Below are positions 20,742 to 30,563 of a stretch of DNA of 64,000 bases, in pieces. This DNA comes from Staphylococcus gallinarum. GTDB lineage: Bacteria > Bacillota > Bacilli > Staphylococcales > Staphylococcaceae. Each line of letters begins with the position of its first letter. The first letter of the stretch is position 1. The DNA is taken from positions 558,001 through 622,000 of the forward strand of contig NZ_JXCF01000007.1 of assembly GCF_000875895.1 (NCBI RefSeq), in the 5' to 3' direction. The translations under genes were made by a program, and so were the position numbers. The notes under the pieces were generated by a model. It did not search any database. It was given only the letters and a program-made list of their open reading frames with translations, and was not told where the DNA came from.

Positions 20742-22502
20742 TTACACCAACTCCTTTAACTCTTCGGCAATTTCTAATCCTTTTTGTTCTATTTCTTTAG
20801 GTAAAAATGGCGTGCCATCATATTTAGTCTGATTAATTAATTTATCACCTAAATTTACATTCATTTTTATAATATTTGCTAGTTGGCCTTGGTAATTATG
20901 TTCAACTACTACAACTTTCGACACTTTATCTATTTCTTGCTGTAGTGTTTCTTTAGGGAATGGATGTAATTGTCTAATTTGAACATGATTCACTTTTACA
21001 CCTTGTTCTTCTAGTCTATCCTTACCTTCTTGAATGGCACCTTTAGTTGAGATAAATCCAATATATAATATATCTGCAGTATCATGAACAACATCCGCTT
21101 CAACGGGCTCATTAATTAATAAATGTTCAACTTTGCGCATACGCTTATCCATTTGTTGATTACGATTATCTGCTGCTTCACTTGGCTTACCTTCTTCATT
21201 GTGTTCAACACCAGTCACATGATGTATACCACCTTTAACTCCTGGTAACGGTCTTGGTGATACACCTGATTCCGTAAGTGCATAACGCTTGAAATAAGAT
21301 TTGTCATCTTCTTCTCTTTCAATATCAGACTGGACAATTGCGCCACGTTTAATCTCAATGCGATTATAGTCCAATTGATCGACAGTTTGTTTACCTAAAG
21401 ATAATTGTAAATCACTTAATACAATAACTGGACATTGGTACATCTCGGCTAAATTAAAGGCCTCCATAGTTAGGTAAAATGCATCTTCAGCATCTGTAGG
21501 TGCTACAACAATCTTAGGTATATCGCCATGTGTACCATAAATCATCTGCATTAAGTCTGATTGCTCTTGCTTCGTTGGCAAACCAGTTGAAGGTCCTCCA
21601 CGTTGTGTATTAATCACAACAAATGGCGTTTCTGTCATTCCAGAAAGACCAATTGCTTCCATCATCAACGACAGTCCAGGTCCAGCACTTGCCGTAAATG
21701 CACGTACTCCCGCATAGTTTGAACCGATAGCCATATTTGCTGCTGCAATCTCATCCTCTGTTTGTACTACAGTTCCGCCTACTTTTGGTAAATTCTCAAT
21801 CATATACTCCATAATTTCAGAAGCAGGTGTGATTGGATATGCAGCCATAAATCTAGATCCAGCTGATAATGCGCCTAAACCTATTGCATCATTACCAATC
21901 ATATATAAATGAGGATTATGGTTTGTAGGTTCTAATACAAAGTCTCCAGTGATATGTTCAAGTTGTTCGCTCATCAATCGATAGCCTTCTTTTAAGGCTT
22001 CAATATTCATTTCAACTACTTTTTCACCTTTTTTCGTAAACATGTTCGTGATTAAACTCTCGAAATCACTTAATTCTAAATCCATAACTGCACACGTTGC
22101 ACCTATCGCAACCATATTTTTCATTAGAGCCGTACCTAATTCCTTTGCAGTTGCAGTTAATGGTAAATCTATCATCTCAGCTTTGCAATCTTCAGGCTTT
22201 TGTGGTTTCGCCTTACTATCAGCGATAATGACACTATCAGATCTCATCTCATGGTGATTTAATTCAATCGTTTCTTGATCAAATGCAACTAATATATCTA
22301 AATCGTCACTAATTGCATGTACAGGTGTTGTTGATACTCTTATTTTATTATTTGTGTGGCCGCCTTTAATTCTACTTGAAAAATGACGATAGCCATATAA
22401 GTAGTATCCTTTACGGTTCATAGCAGTAGCGAAGATTTCCCCAGTCGATTCTATACCTTCACCTTGTTGACCGCCCACTTTCCATGATACTTGTGATTTC
22501 AT
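20742..22502 (-). CDS. korA: 2-oxoacid:ferredoxin oxidoreductase, fused gamma-alpha subunit
   Basis: Large subunit of 586 residues. An N-terminal gamma domain (KVGGQQGEGIESTGEIFATA, then YRHFSSRIKGGH, about residues 8-50) is fused to the alpha pyrimidine-binding domain (PITPASEIMEYM, TEDEIAAANMAIGSNYAG and TASAGPGLSLMMEAIGLSGMTE). It ends with a domain II containing EHNYQGQLANII. It acts with KorB in the cytosol in a ferredoxin-linked alternative to the 2-oxoglutarate dehydrogenase step. The start ATG follows a strong AGGAGG. It is co-transcribed with korB. Confidence 0.9.
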   Translation of the reverse strand: MKSQVSWKVGGQQGEGIESTGEIFATAMNRKGYYLYGYRHFSSRIKGGHTNNKIRVSTTPVHAISDDLDILVAFDQETIELNHHEMRSDSVIIADSKAKPQKPEDCKAEMIDLPLTATAKELGTALMKNMVAIGATCAVMDLELSDFESLITNMFTKKGEKVVEMNIEALKEGYRLMSEQLEHITGDFVLEPTNHNPHLYMIGNDAIGLGALSAGSRFMAAYPITPASEIMEYMIENLPKVGGTVVQTEDEIAAANMAIGSNYAGVRAFTASAGPGLSLMMEAIGLSGMTETPFVVINTQRGGPSTGLPTKQEQSDLMQMIYGTHGDIPKIVVAPTDAEDAFYLTMEAFNLAEMYQCPVIVLSDLQLSLGKQTVDQLDYNRIEIKRGAIVQSDIEREEDDKSYFKRYALTESGVSPRPLPGVKGGIHHVTGVEHNEEGKPSEAADNRNQQMDKRMRKVEHLLINEPVEADVVHDTADILYIGFISTKGAIQEGKDRLEEQGVKVNHVQIRQLHPFPKETLQQEIDKVSKVVVVEHNYQGQLANIIKMNVNLGDKLINQTKYDGTPFLPKEIEQKGLEIAEELKELV

Positions 22503-22616
22503 ATCATCTTGCCTCCTAGTGGTATTAATAATTCATCTTTCATCATATCAAAATGAACCACCCTTTTACTATGTAAAGAGTGGAACATTTTAAAAATCAT
22601 ACTAATGGACGATAGC

Positions 22617-23405
22617 TTAAAAAGGGTGATCATCATTAATTAATACGCGTTCAATATGTGTCGTTTTACCTTCTTTATTTAAGTCGATAATAACACCAGA
22701 CAACACACTTCTACCTTCATCAGGTACAACATGTCGTTGTGGCAGACTCGTTAAAAATCGATTAATCACTTCAGCACGATTAATTCCTAAAATGCCATCA
22801 TAATACCCTGTCATTCCAACATCGGTAATGTATCCTGTACCTCCAGGCAAAATTCTCTCGTCAGAAGTCTGTATATGTGTATGTGTACCAACAACTGCAC
22901 TTGCTCTGTTATCTAAATACCAGCCCATAGCATTTTTCTCAGATGTTGTTTCTGCATGAAAATCTACAAAGATATAATCTGTTTCTTGTTTCGCTTGTGC
23001 AATTAATTCATCTGCTTTGGTAAACGGATCATCAATATCTTGCATAAATGCACGACCTTGTAAGTTAATTATTGCTAATTTCAACTCATTTATTTGAATG
23101 AATCGCATACCGACACCGGGTGCTGCATCCGGGAAGTTAGCTGGGCGTACCATGCGCTTAGCATCATCTATAAAATCATAAATTTGTCTTTGACCATAGG
23201 TGTGATTACCCATTGTCATGAAATCTACGCCTTCTCTTAATAGTTCTTTATAAATTTTCTCGGTTAAACCTTTTCCGTGTGCAGCATTTTCTGCATTCAC
23301 TATTGTAACCGTTGGGCGATGTGTTTGCTTTAACTTCGGTAAATATGTTTTAATAGCATCTCTTCCTACCTTACCAACAATATCCCCAATAAAAAGTATT
23401 CTCAT
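22617..23405 (-). CDS. ymdB: YmdB family metallophosphoesterase
   Basis: Calcineurin-like phosphodiesterase of 262 residues. In B. subtilis YmdB hydrolyses 2',3'- and 3',5'-cyclic nucleotides and affects biofilm and motility choices. Metal-binding motifs are GDIVGKVGRDA (residues 6-16), NAENAAHGKG, GNHTYGQ, DFHAETTSEK and GTHTHIQTSDE. Its neighbourhood with RNase Y is conserved in Bacilli, where ymdA (rny) and ymdB are adjacent. Here they are divided by a plus-strand orphan gene and two terminators, so they are not one operon. Confidence 0.92.
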   Translation of the reverse strand: MRILFIGDIVGKVGRDAIKTYLPKLKQTHRPTVTIVNAENAAHGKGLTEKIYKELLREGVDFMTMGNHTYGQRQIYDFIDDAKRMVRPANFPDAAPGVGMRFIQINELKLAIINLQGRAFMQDIDDPFTKADELIAQAKQETDYIFVDFHAETTSEKNAMGWYLDNRASAVVGTHTHIQTSDERILPGGTGYITDVGMTGYYDGILGINRAEVINRFLTSLPQRHVVPDEGRSVLSGVIIDLNKEGKTTHIERVLINDDHPF

Positions 23406-23566
23406 TAACAGTTCATCCTCTCTTACTGATAGTTTAATGTAATTTTTTTATTATGAAAAGTGAATGTGAAAAATATATTCAATTTTCTAAGTTTTAAAGT
23501 GATATGACGTGGTAAATAATGTACTGTAACATTAATTTAACTAGATATAGGAGTTGTAATTTATAA

Positions 23567-23782
23567 ATGTCAATAAATATTGATCCACAAAAATTTGCTG
23601 ACTTAGTAGTTACAGCAAATCCATCAAAAAGTGACAATCCAGAAGATATCGCTAAAGACAGTTTAGAACTCTATGTAAATGCCTATCGATTAGCCGAAAG
23701 ACATTCTAACATTTCAACAAACTGTTACGACACAGCTGAAGTTTTAAAAGAAATTAAAGCAGCAGATTTAGAATTAACTTAG
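23567..23782 (+). CDS. Conserved hypothetical protein, 71 residues
   Basis: I do not recognise a characterised family. It is a small, soluble-looking, helical acidic protein with no signal peptide, no transmembrane segment and no cysteine pair (one Cys). The sequence SKSDNPEDIAKDSLELYVNAYRLAERH suggests two amphipathic helices. The ribosome binding site AGGAG lies about 12 bases before the ATG, and a perfect 34-bp palindromic terminator follows. It is one of the three plus-strand genes, placed between ymdB and rny. Good initiation and termination signals argue that it is a real gene; function unknown. Confidence 0.8.
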   Translation: MSINIDPQKFADLVVTANPSKSDNPEDIAKDSLELYVNAYRLAERHSNISTNCYDTAEVLKEIKAADLELT

Positions 23783-23840
23783 TACTTATTAATTGCTAAT
23801 TGAAGATAATTTATTTATATCCAAGCTATACTTCAACAAT

Positions 23841-23880
23841 AAAAGCTATCCTCAAATATTTGAGGATAGCTTTTATTGTT
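23841..23880 (+). terminator. Perfect palindromic terminator of the 71-residue gene
   Basis: Bases 23841-23874 form a perfect palindrome with arms AAAAGCTATCCTCAAAT and ATTTGAGGATAGCTTTT, followed by ATTGTTTT. Symmetry and flanking A/T runs make it bidirectional. Confidence 0.93.
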
Positions 23881-23904
23881 TTCATAACTACTAACATTAT
23901 AAAA

Positions 23905-23942
23905 AGTTAAAGCCTATCCAAAATCATGGATAGGCTTTAACT
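23905..23942 (-). terminator. Terminator of rny
   Basis: Arms AGTTAAAGCCTATCC and GGATAGGCTTTAACT (15 bp, perfect) surround an eight-base loop. The minus-strand tail is TTTTTATAATG. It is 31 bp past the rny stop and faces the terminator of the orphan gene. Confidence 0.93.
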
Positions 23943-23973
23943 AAGTTCTAGAATTCATTAAATATCTAGAACG

Positions 23974-25533
23974 TTATTTTGCATATTCAATTGCTCTAGT
24001 CTCTCGAACAACTGTCACTTTTATATGACCAGGATATTGAAGTTCATCTTCAATTTGGTTTTTAATATCTCTTGCTAAGCGGTGTGATTTTAAGTCGTCG
24101 ATAGTATCTGGTGATACAATAACTCGAATCTCTCTACCAGCTTGGATAGCAAATGCTTTTTCAACACCATCATAACTTTCTGATAATGTTTCAAGTCTTT
24201 CTAATCTTCTTATATAATTTTCTAATGTCTCTTTACGAGCTCCAGGTCTAGCGGCAGATAATGCATCCGCTGCTGCAACCAAAATAGAAATTATTGAAGT
24301 AGGTTCAACATCACCATGGTGGGAATGAATTGCATTAATAACTGTTTCACTTTCAGCATATTTCTTAGCTAATTCAACTCCTATTTCAACATGGCTACCT
24401 TCAGCTTCATGGTCAATCGCTTTACCAACGTCATGAAGTAGACCAGCACGTTTAGCTAATGTAACATCTTCACCCAATTCTGCTGCTAGCATACCTGCTA
24501 AATGAGCAACTTCAACTGAATGTTTTAGTACATTTTGTCCATAGCTTGTACGATACTGTAAACGACCTAAGATTTTTACTAAATCTGGATGCATATTATG
24601 TACATTTATTTCAAATGTAGCTTGTTCCCCAGCATCTCTAATAATATCGTCTACTTCTTTTCGAGCTTTATCTACCATATCTTCAATTCTTCCAGGATGG
24701 ATACGTCCATCTGAAACAAGATTTACTAATGCTGTTCTAGCAATTTCACGTCTAATTGGGTCAAAACCAGAAAGTATAACTGCCTCTGGCGTGTCATCTA
24801 TAATTAAGTCAATACCAGTTAACGTTTCTAACGTTCTGATATTCCTTCCTTCACGACCAATGATTCGACCTTTCATTTCATCATTCGGTAAATTAACAAC
24901 TGATACTGTTGACTCGGAAGTATGTTCCGCAGCTAAACGTTGAACAGTTGTTGCTAATAATTCTTTAGCATTTTTATCGACTGCTTCTTTTGCTTCTTTC
25001 TCTTTTTCCTTAACAAGTATTGCAATATCTTGTGACAATTCATCTTCTACTCTTTGAAGTTGTTCTTGTGCTGCTTCTTCTTGAGAGAGACCAGAGATGC
25101 GTTCTAATTCTTGTTCATGCTTATTTATTAACGTTTGAACACTACTCTCTTTTGCATCTACTTGTTGTTGTCTTTCTTCAAGTTTAGATTCTTTTTGCTC
25201 TAAAATCTCATCTTTTTTGTCTAATAGATCAGATTTTCGCTCTAAGTTTTCTTCTTTTTGAAGAAGTCGGGCTTCTTGCCTTTGAAGATCACCACGTCTT
25301 TCACGAAGTTCATTTTCACTTTGTTCTTTTAAGATTTGATTTTCTTCTTTAGCTTCAAGGAGCTTTTCCTTCTTGATATTATCTGCTTCTTTTTTACCTT
25401 GTTCGACAATATCTTCGGCAGTTTGTCTTGCTTGTAATTGCTTTTGATGCAATAAATTACGGGCTATAATATACCCTACAACAACTCCGAGAATAATACC
25501 TAGCAAAACGAGTAGGAGGCCTAATAAATTCAC
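23974..25533 (-). CDS. rny: Ribonuclease Y
   Basis: Membrane-anchored endoribonuclease that starts mRNA decay in Bacillota; the staphylococcal gene is also called cvfA for its effect on virulence. It has 519 residues: an N-terminal transmembrane anchor (about residues 3-25), a long Gln/Glu/Lys coiled coil (about 30-200), a KH domain with [15 protein letters not shown] and an HD catalytic domain with [12 protein letters not shown] and HSHHGDVEP. The start is GTG behind AAGGGGGTG. It is monocistronic, with recA upstream behind its own terminator. The RNase Y specificity factor RicA is also in the window. Confidence 0.96.
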   Translation of the reverse strand: MNLLGLLLVLLGIILGVVVGYIIARNLLHQKQLQARQTAEDIVEQGKKEADNIKKEKLLEAKEENQILKEQSENELRERRGDLQRQEARLLQKEENLERKSDLLDKKDEILEQKESKLEERQQQVDAKESSVQTLINKHEQELERISGLSQEEAAQEQLQRVEDELSQDIAILVKEKEKEAKEAVDKNAKELLATTVQRLAAEHTSESTVSVVNLPNDEMKGRIIGREGRNIRTLETLTGIDLIIDDTPEAVILSGFDPIRREIARTALVNLVSDGRIHPGRIEDMVDKARKEVDDIIRDAGEQATFEINVHNMHPDLVKILGRLQYRTSYGQNVLKHSVEVAHLAGMLAAELGEDVTLAKRAGLLHDVGKAIDHEAEGSHVEIGVELAKKYAESETVINAIHSHHGDVEPTSIISILVAAADALSAARPGARKETLENYIRRLERLETLSESYDGVEKAFAIQAGREIRVIVSPDTIDDLKSHRLARDIKNQIEDELQYPGHIKVTVVRETRAIEYAK

Positions 25534-25854
25534 ACAAACACCCCCTTTTTTCTAGGATTTTGCTCTGTATATCAAATTCAATATGATTATATGAAGTTAT
25601 ATAAGAATCATACAATGTAATTGTACGGTTTAAAGACAAGAAGTGTCAAGGTTTCCACCTACATAAATTCAATATTAGAGACCTCTCTTTTACACTTTAT
25701 TTACTATAGGTGTTGATAACACACGATTCGCCTTATTTTATGGAAAATCAGAATAAAATTTTTCACATAAATTTAAATTATTATTTTACTACTTTCAGTA
25801 TAATTAGTACCGTATTCAAACGTTAGACACTCAATTTGAAAGCTTTTTATAAAA
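25534..25854. other. Intergenic region between recA and rny
   Basis: About 320 AT-rich bases that must contain the rny promoter and 5' leader. I see no coding sequence and no hairpin of note before the recA terminator. Confidence 0.4.
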
Positions 25855-25891
25855 ATATCCCGAGATTAGATATCTGCTAATCTCGGGATAT
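25855..25891 (-). terminator. Terminator of recA
   Basis: Perfect 15-bp stem, ATATCCCGAGATTAG and CTAATCTCGGGATAT, with a seven-base loop. The minus-strand tail is TTTTTATAAAAAG. It lies 45 bp past the recA stop. Confidence 0.94.
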
Positions 25892-25935
25892 GACACGTGC
25901 TTTAAAAATATTTGCATGTATGCACTAAGTTCAAC

Positions 25936-26982
25936 TTATTCATCTTCAAATAGTGAAGTTGGTTGTTCTTCTTCACTCTCTTCGACATCACCATCAAATA
26001 TACCTAAAGTTTCACGTAACTTTTGATTGATTTCATTCTTAACTGCTGGATTTTCCATAAGGTAAGTCTTAACATTTTCTTTACCTTGCCCCATGCGTTC
26101 TCCATTATATGAATACCAAGCACCTGATTTATCAACGATTTCGTTCTCAACGCCTAAGTCGATTAATTCACCTTCTTTAGAAATACCTTTACCATACATA
26201 ATATCAACTTCTGCAATTCTGAAAGGTGGTGCTACTTTGTTCTTAACAACTTTAATCTTAGTTCTATTACCAACAATTTCTTGACCTTGTTTCAATTGTT
26301 CTGCACGTCTAACTTCTAAACGAACTGAACTATAGAATTTCAGTGCTCTTCCACCAGGTGTAGTTTCAGGGTTACCAAACATAACGCCGACCTTTTCACG
26401 AATCTGGTTGATGAAAATTGCCGTCGTATTTGATTTAGAAATGGCACCTGACAATTTACGTAACGCTTGTGACATAAGTCGTGCTTGTAAACCGACATGC
26501 GTGTCACCCATTTCTCCTTCTATCTCTGCTTTAGGTGTTAAAGCGGCTACCGAATCGACAACTACAATATCTACTGCACCACTACGAACGAATGCTTCTG
26601 CAATTTCTAGCCCTTGTTCACCATGGTCCGGTTGTGATAAGTATAAATTTTGGATATCTACTCCTAATGCTTCAGCATACACTGGATCTAGCGCATGTTC
26701 TGCATCGATAAATGCAGCTACACCACCATTTTTTTGTACTTCAGCAATAGCATGCAATGCTACAGTAGTCTTACCAGAACTTTCTGGTCCATATATTTCT
26801 ACAATTCTACCTTTAGGGTAACCACCTACTCCTAAAGCATTATCTAATGTGACTGAGCCACTTGAAACACTTGAAACTTTACGTGCTTTATTGTCACCAA
26901 GTTTCATTACTGCGCCTTTACCAAATGACTTCTCCATATTTTTAATTACTGTATCTAAAGCTTTTTGACGATCGTTATCCAA
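25936..26982 (-). CDS. recA: Recombinase RecA
   Basis: ATP-dependent strand-exchange protein and SOS co-protease acting on LexA. Walker [10 protein letters not shown], the [12 protein letters not shown]alker B region, loop L1-L2 residues in [18 protein letters not shown] and [35 protein letters not shown] are typical. The start is TTG right after TAGGAGGTCCAGCA, giving a protein beginning [10 protein letters not shown] of about 348 residues. The upstream in-frame ATG falls inside the promoter and is rejected. The acidic C-terminal tail ([18 protein letters not shown]) differs from that of S. aureus as I remember it. A LexA box lies upstream. Confidence 0.97.
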   Translation of the reverse strand: MDNDRQKALDTVIKNMEKSFGKGAVMKLGDNKARKVSSVSSGSVTLDNALGVGGYPKGRIVEIYGPESSGKTTVALHAIAEVQKNGGVAAFIDAEHALDPVYAEALGVDIQNLYLSQPDHGEQGLEIAEAFVRSGAVDIVVVDSVAALTPKAEIEGEMGDTHVGLQARLMSQALRKLSGAISKSNTTAIFINQIREKVGVMFGNPETTPGGRALKFYSSVRLEVRRAEQLKQGQEIVGNRTKIKVVKNKVAPPFRIAEVDIMYGKGISKEGELIDLGVENEIVDKSGAWYSYNGERMGQGKENVKTYLMENPAVKNEINQKLRETLGIFDGDVEESEEEQPTSLFEDE

Positions 26983-27030
26983 TGCTGGACCTCCTAAATG
27001 AGTTTTGTCTCTGAAAATTATCTTACCCAT

Positions 27031-27059
27031 ACTATACATGTATTTTTATTTTAGTGCAA
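27031..27059 (-). promoter_or_regulatory. recA promoter
   Basis: Minus-strand -35 TTGCAC (27054-27059) and -10 TATAGT (27031-27036) with a 17-base spacer. Transcription would start about 40 bases before the TTG start. Confidence 0.75.
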
Positions 27060-27067
27060 GCATTTTG

Positions 27068-27081
27068 CGAATATTTGTTCG
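27068..27081. promoter_or_regulatory. LexA (SOS) box of recA
   Basis: CGAATATTTGTTCG matches the Gram-positive SOS box CGAACRNRYGTTYG at the conserved half-sites with one change (CGAAT for CGAAC). It lies nine bases upstream of the -35 box, a position known for LexA control of recA in Bacillota. Confidence 0.85.
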
Positions 27082-27150
27082 CTAAAAATACTGTTCGTTT
27101 TGTCTAATATAGAACACACGTACTGTTCAAAAACAAAGATAAATATTGAT

Positions 27151-28299
27151 TTATTGGGATTTTAAACGATTTAACAATCTAATTAATACATAATTTTGTG
27201 TTCGGTGTTTAAGTAAATTGCGTTGTTGTATCATTTTAAAATGTTGTACAGACAATTTGCCTTCCTTAAGAACGCCTAAATACACCGTATCTTTATTATA
27301 TAGTAATGATATTGCAACTTCAGATTTATATAAATCCTTTACAATATTCGTTGAAATTGATAATTGTCTCTTTATATCCAAGTCATTACTTATAAATTGG
27401 TTATTATGTGGCAACATGCCTAATAAGCGATCTTCTTGGTCAAAATCTTTTAAACGAGAATATAAATCTCCATCAGTAACACCATCATATATCGCAAATG
27501 TACGTTCGATATTTTGCATCAATGCTTGTTCTAACTTAATATCGTCAGAACCATAATAGAAATCACCAATTCTCTTTAGAATCTCTGTTTTAATTGGATC
27601 AATCAAAGCTTTACAGTTTTCAACTGTTTCACCATTTGCAGTTAGTCTGATATTCACTTCATGAGTACCTGCTAAAGGTGCTATTGTAGGATTTGTTTGA
27701 TTATCGATTAAATCTAATAATTCTGTTTCAACTTTAGATTCACCGATACCAGCGAAACGCAGTAATTCTGAGAAGATAATTTGTTCGCCATCTAATAAAT
27801 ATGGCAATAGTTCATTTTTAGCCATAGGTTGCATTTCTTTTGGTGGCCCAGGGAGTAGAATCACTTTCTTATCCTTATGTCTAACTAACATACCTGGCGC
27901 CATGCCAAATTTATTTTCTAACACTTCTGCCCCTTCTATTACAAGTGCTTGTTGACGATTATTAGGCGTCATTTCAACGTTTTGCTTGATAAAATACTGT
28001 TCAATATCTTCTAAAGCAGCACTATCTGTTACTAATTCACGACCAAGCACCTCCGCTACTGTATGCTTTGTCAAATCATCCTTTGTAGGACCTAAACCAC
28101 CAGTTAGAATCACTGCATCATTGTTGTCTAGTGCTGTATTGAATACACGTTTTAAACGTTCTGGGTTATCACCAATAACTGCATGTTCCACCACACTGTG
28201 ACCAATCCCATTTAATAATTGTGATAGATATTGACCATTGGTATTAGCAATTTGTCCTAATAATAATTCAGAACCCACTGCGATTATTGATATATTCAA
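27151..28299 (-). CDS. cinA: CinA family protein with divergent C-terminal domain
   Basis: Competence/damage-inducible protein CinA of about 382 residues. The N-terminal MoCF-like (COG1058) domain is clear: IIAVGSELLLGQIANTNGQYLS, LTGGLGPTKDDLTKH and LLPGPPKEMQPM. In many bacteria a C-terminal nicotinamide-nucleotide amidase domain follows. Here residues 270-382 align poorly with it, and I do not see its usual SGG and GNR-type motifs, as in other staphylococcal CinA proteins. The start is TTG directly behind GAAGGAGGAG; the longer frame is rejected. It lies between pgsA and recA, a common order. Confidence 0.88.
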   Translation of the reverse strand: MNISIIAVGSELLLGQIANTNGQYLSQLLNGIGHSVVEHAVIGDNPERLKRVFNTALDNNDAVILTGGLGPTKDDLTKHTVAEVLGRELVTDSAALEDIEQYFIKQNVEMTPNNRQQALVIEGAEVLENKFGMAPGMLVRHKDKKVILLPGPPKEMQPMAKNELLPYLLDGEQIIFSELLRFAGIGESKVETELLDLIDNQTNPTIAPLAGTHEVNIRLTANGETVENCKALIDPIKTEILKRIGDFYYGSDDIKLEQALMQNIERTFAIYDGVTDGDLYSRLKDFDQEDRLLGMLPHNNQFISNDLDIKRQLSISTNIVKDLYKSEVAISLLYNKDTVYLGVLKEGKLSVQHFKMIQQRNLLKHRTQNYVLIRLLNRLKSQ

Positions 28300-28427
28300 G
28301 AAAACTCCTCCTTCATACAAGCTACACTATATTTAACATAGTTAAATTATAAAACGAAGTACAAGCAAAAACGAAATATTTCGTTTTTAATTGATAAAAA
28401 AGTATGGTTAGTCTTTTCAAATCAAAA

Positions 28428-28452
28428 AAAGTCAGATGATTTATCTGACTTT
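28428..28452 (-). terminator. Terminator of pgsA
   Basis: Perfect 10-bp stem AAAGTCAGAT and ATCTGACTTT with a five-base loop. The minus-strand tail is TTTTTTTGATT. It ends the ymf-pgsA unit before cinA. Confidence 0.92.
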
Positions 28453-28487
28453 AGTAACTTTTAAATGCTTTCGACAGCATTTTGACA

Positions 28488-29066
28488 TTATTTAGCTTTA
28501 AACACATCTCTACCTTTATAGAAATATTCAATTCCAGATAAGATTGTAAAGAATACACCGATATATAATAATGTTTGACCTAGTGAAAAACCAATCCAAT
28601 TTGCAAGTGGATCGCCTAATAATATCCAAACAATTGCTACCATTGTAACGGCCGTTTTGATTTTTCCTAATTGTCCAGCAGCACTGACAAATCCTTGCTC
28701 AATTTGCAATAATCTTAAACCTGTGACTGCAAATTCACGTGCAATGATGATAATTGCTACAACCGAGTTTGTTAAATCAATTTGTACCAATGCTATTAAT
28801 GCGCTCGACACTAGTAATTTATCTGCTAATGGGTCTAGAAATTTACCCATATTGGTAACTAACTCCCACTTTCTAGCAAGATAACCATCTACAAAGTCAC
28901 TCAACGATGCAATGATAAAAATAACACCACTAATCAATAATTCAATTCTAATATCATTTCCACCGATAAAAGAAACTTTACCAAAACCAAAATCTGCTAA
29001 TGCAAATACCATAAACACTGGAATTAGTATAACTCTAAAAACGGTTATCCAATTCGGTATATTCAT
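28488..29066 (-). CDS. pgsA: CDP-diacylglycerol--glycerol-3-phosphate 3-phosphatidyltransferase
   Basis: Integral membrane enzyme that makes phosphatidylglycerol phosphate, precursor of the main staphylococcal phospholipids. The CDP-alcohol phosphotransferase signature [27 protein letters not shown] (DGx2ARx8Gx3Dx3D pattern, near residues 62-88) is intact. The product is 192 residues with several membrane helices. Its substrate CDP-diacylglycerol is made by CdsA (60393-61175). It is read after the rodZ-like gene and closed by a strong terminator. Confidence 0.95.
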   Translation of the reverse strand: MNIPNWITVFRVILIPVFMVFALADFGFGKVSFIGGNDIRIELLISGVIFIIASLSDFVDGYLARKWELVTNMGKFLDPLADKLLVSSALIALVQIDLTNSVVAIIIIAREFAVTGLRLLQIEQGFVSAAGQLGKIKTAVTMVAIVWILLGDPLANWIGFSLGQTLLYIGVFFTILSGIEYFYKGRDVFKAK

Positions 29067-29103
29067 ATAAAATGCCTCATTTCTATTTATAACTTAAATT
29101 CAT

Positions 29104-29496
29104 CTACAAGAATAATACTGCTAATACCCACAGTATAGCTGTAACAATAACTATAAAACTAACGACTACAGCAAGTTGTAGTGGTTCTTTATCTTTACTT
29201 CTATATGTTGGTTTATGCTCACCTGAAAAAGCCGCAATGACTTGATCCAAATCATAATCCGCATTGGGAATTTCTTCTTTGTGTGCTTCAATAAGTTGAT
29301 CCGAATCGATATTCACTGCCTTAGCATACTTTATAATAAAGCCTTCAGCATAGTTTTGATTTTTCAGTGAAGCAAAATCATTATTTTCAATCAATGTCAG
29401 TGTTTTTCTTTTAATTTGTGTACGAGACTCTAATTCATTTAATGTCATACCTAAACGCTCTCGGCGACCTTTTAAAGTTTGACCTATTGAATTCAA
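29104..29496 (-). CDS. RodZ-like helix-turn-helix membrane protein (YmfM type)
   Basis: 130-residue protein with an N-terminal Cro/C1-type helix-turn-helix (TLKGRRERLGMTLNELESRTQIKRKTL, about residues 7-33) and one C-terminal transmembrane helix (about residues 107-130). This matches the short RodZ/YmfM proteins that link MreB-type cell-shape machinery to the membrane, though cocci lack classical MreB, and the periplasmic RodZ domain is absent. The start is TTG behind GGAGGC. It lies between the DUF3388 gene and pgsA. Confidence 0.85.
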   Translation of the reverse strand: MNSIGQTLKGRRERLGMTLNELESRTQIKRKTLTLIENNDFASLKNQNYAEGFIIKYAKAVNIDSDQLIEAHKEEIPNADYDLDQVIAAFSGEHKPTYRSKDKEPLQLAVVVSFIVIVTAILWVLAVLFL

Positions 29497-29535
29497 AGTT
29501 GTAAAGCCTCCTTTAATAAAATGTAATTAATTTGA

Positions 29536-30366
29536 TTATTCAAAAAAGCCAAAACCACCACCAAAACCATCATCGCTAAAGTCTAAATTGTTTTTACTTT
29601 TAACTGTTTGTTTTTTCATTTCTTCATAATGGATTTCTTGATTTTTATTTTCTCTTAATTCAATAATATAATCAAAATCTTTCATTTCGTAATCACTTGT
29701 TTCAACAAATAAATCTGGATGCTCAACTACCTTAATAGCCGGCAAACTCATTACTTCCTTCACAAGATCCTGGTGCTTTTGACTTGATTCACGTGCTGTA
29801 ACTGCACCGTCAATAATATAGACATGGTCTGAGTCATATTCACCTTTAATCAACGAACTTCTCACAGTTTGCTTGATTAAAGTAGAACTGATAAACAACC
29901 ATCTTTTATGTGCACAGACACTTGCTGCAACGATAGATTCTGTCTTTCCTACCCTTGGCATACCCCTTATACCAATTAATTTATGACCATCTTCTTTAAA
30001 TAATTCAGCCATAAAATCGACAAGTAACCCTAAGTCTTCACGTTCAAAACGAAATGTCTTCTTGTCATCGGCATCTTGCTCTATGTATCTACCATGACGG
30101 ACAGCTAAACGATCACGCAGTTCTGGCTTTCTCAATTTAGTAATCGAAATATCATCAATTTCCATTACAATGTTTTCAAAGCGATTTACCTTTTCTAAAC
30201 TATCAGTCTTGATAAGTAAACCACGTCTACTTTCTTCAATACCGTTTATAGTGACAATACTAATCCCCATCATACCAAGTAAACTTGAAATATCACCTAA
30301 TAATCCAGCACGGTTCATTGTTATCTCATATTCTAAATACCATTCTTTTCTAGTAGCGACTGCCAT
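29536..30366 (-). CDS. ymfK: DUF3388 protein YmfK, ACT domain plus P-loop-like domain
   Basis: 276-residue cytosolic protein. An N-terminal ACT-like domain (WYLEYEITMNRAGLLGDISSLLGMMGISIVTINGI) is followed by a domain with RGMPRVGKTESIVAAS, which looks like a Walker A site, and with ALFISSTLI and YIIDGA segments fitting a NTPase fold. The C-terminus is Gly/Phe-rich (DDGFGGGFGFF). The family is conserved in Bacilli next to the EF-P modification genes, but its function is unknown to me. The start is the ATG behind GAAGGGGTG; the longer frame begins with TTG inside that site. Confidence 0.78.
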   Translation of the reverse strand: MAVATRKEWYLEYEITMNRAGLLGDISSLLGMMGISIVTINGIEESRRGLLIKTDSLEKVNRFENIVMEIDDISITKLRKPELRDRLAVRHGRYIEQDADDKKTFRFEREDLGLLVDFMAELFKEDGHKLIGIRGMPRVGKTESIVAASVCAHKRWLFISSTLIKQTVRSSLIKGEYDSDHVYIIDGAVTARESSQKHQDLVKEVMSLPAIKVVEHPDLFVETSDYEMKDFDYIIELRENKNQEIHYEEMKKQTVKSKNNLDFSDDGFGGGFGFFE

Positions 30367-30563
30367 GAAATAAACACCCCTTCGTTTCAAAACAACAGTT
30401 ATTATTTATAATAGCTTTGATAAAAATAAACGTCTAGTAGAAACAATAAATTAAAATTTATTATAAATATAGAGCTATTCATTTGTTACTTTATCATTTA
30501 TTGTAATCACATTATAGCACTGAATGTACATGAGTTGGATTGTTTTTTCAACAGTATTTAAAT

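Noticed and set aside
26408..26821. 137-codon plus-strand frame opposite recA
   Set aside because: Shadow of recA codon bias; no initiation signals.
27000..27039. Upstream ATG start of recA
   Set aside because: It falls at the -10 region of the promoter, and the TTG farther in follows a near-perfect TAGGAGGT site and matches the family N-terminus.
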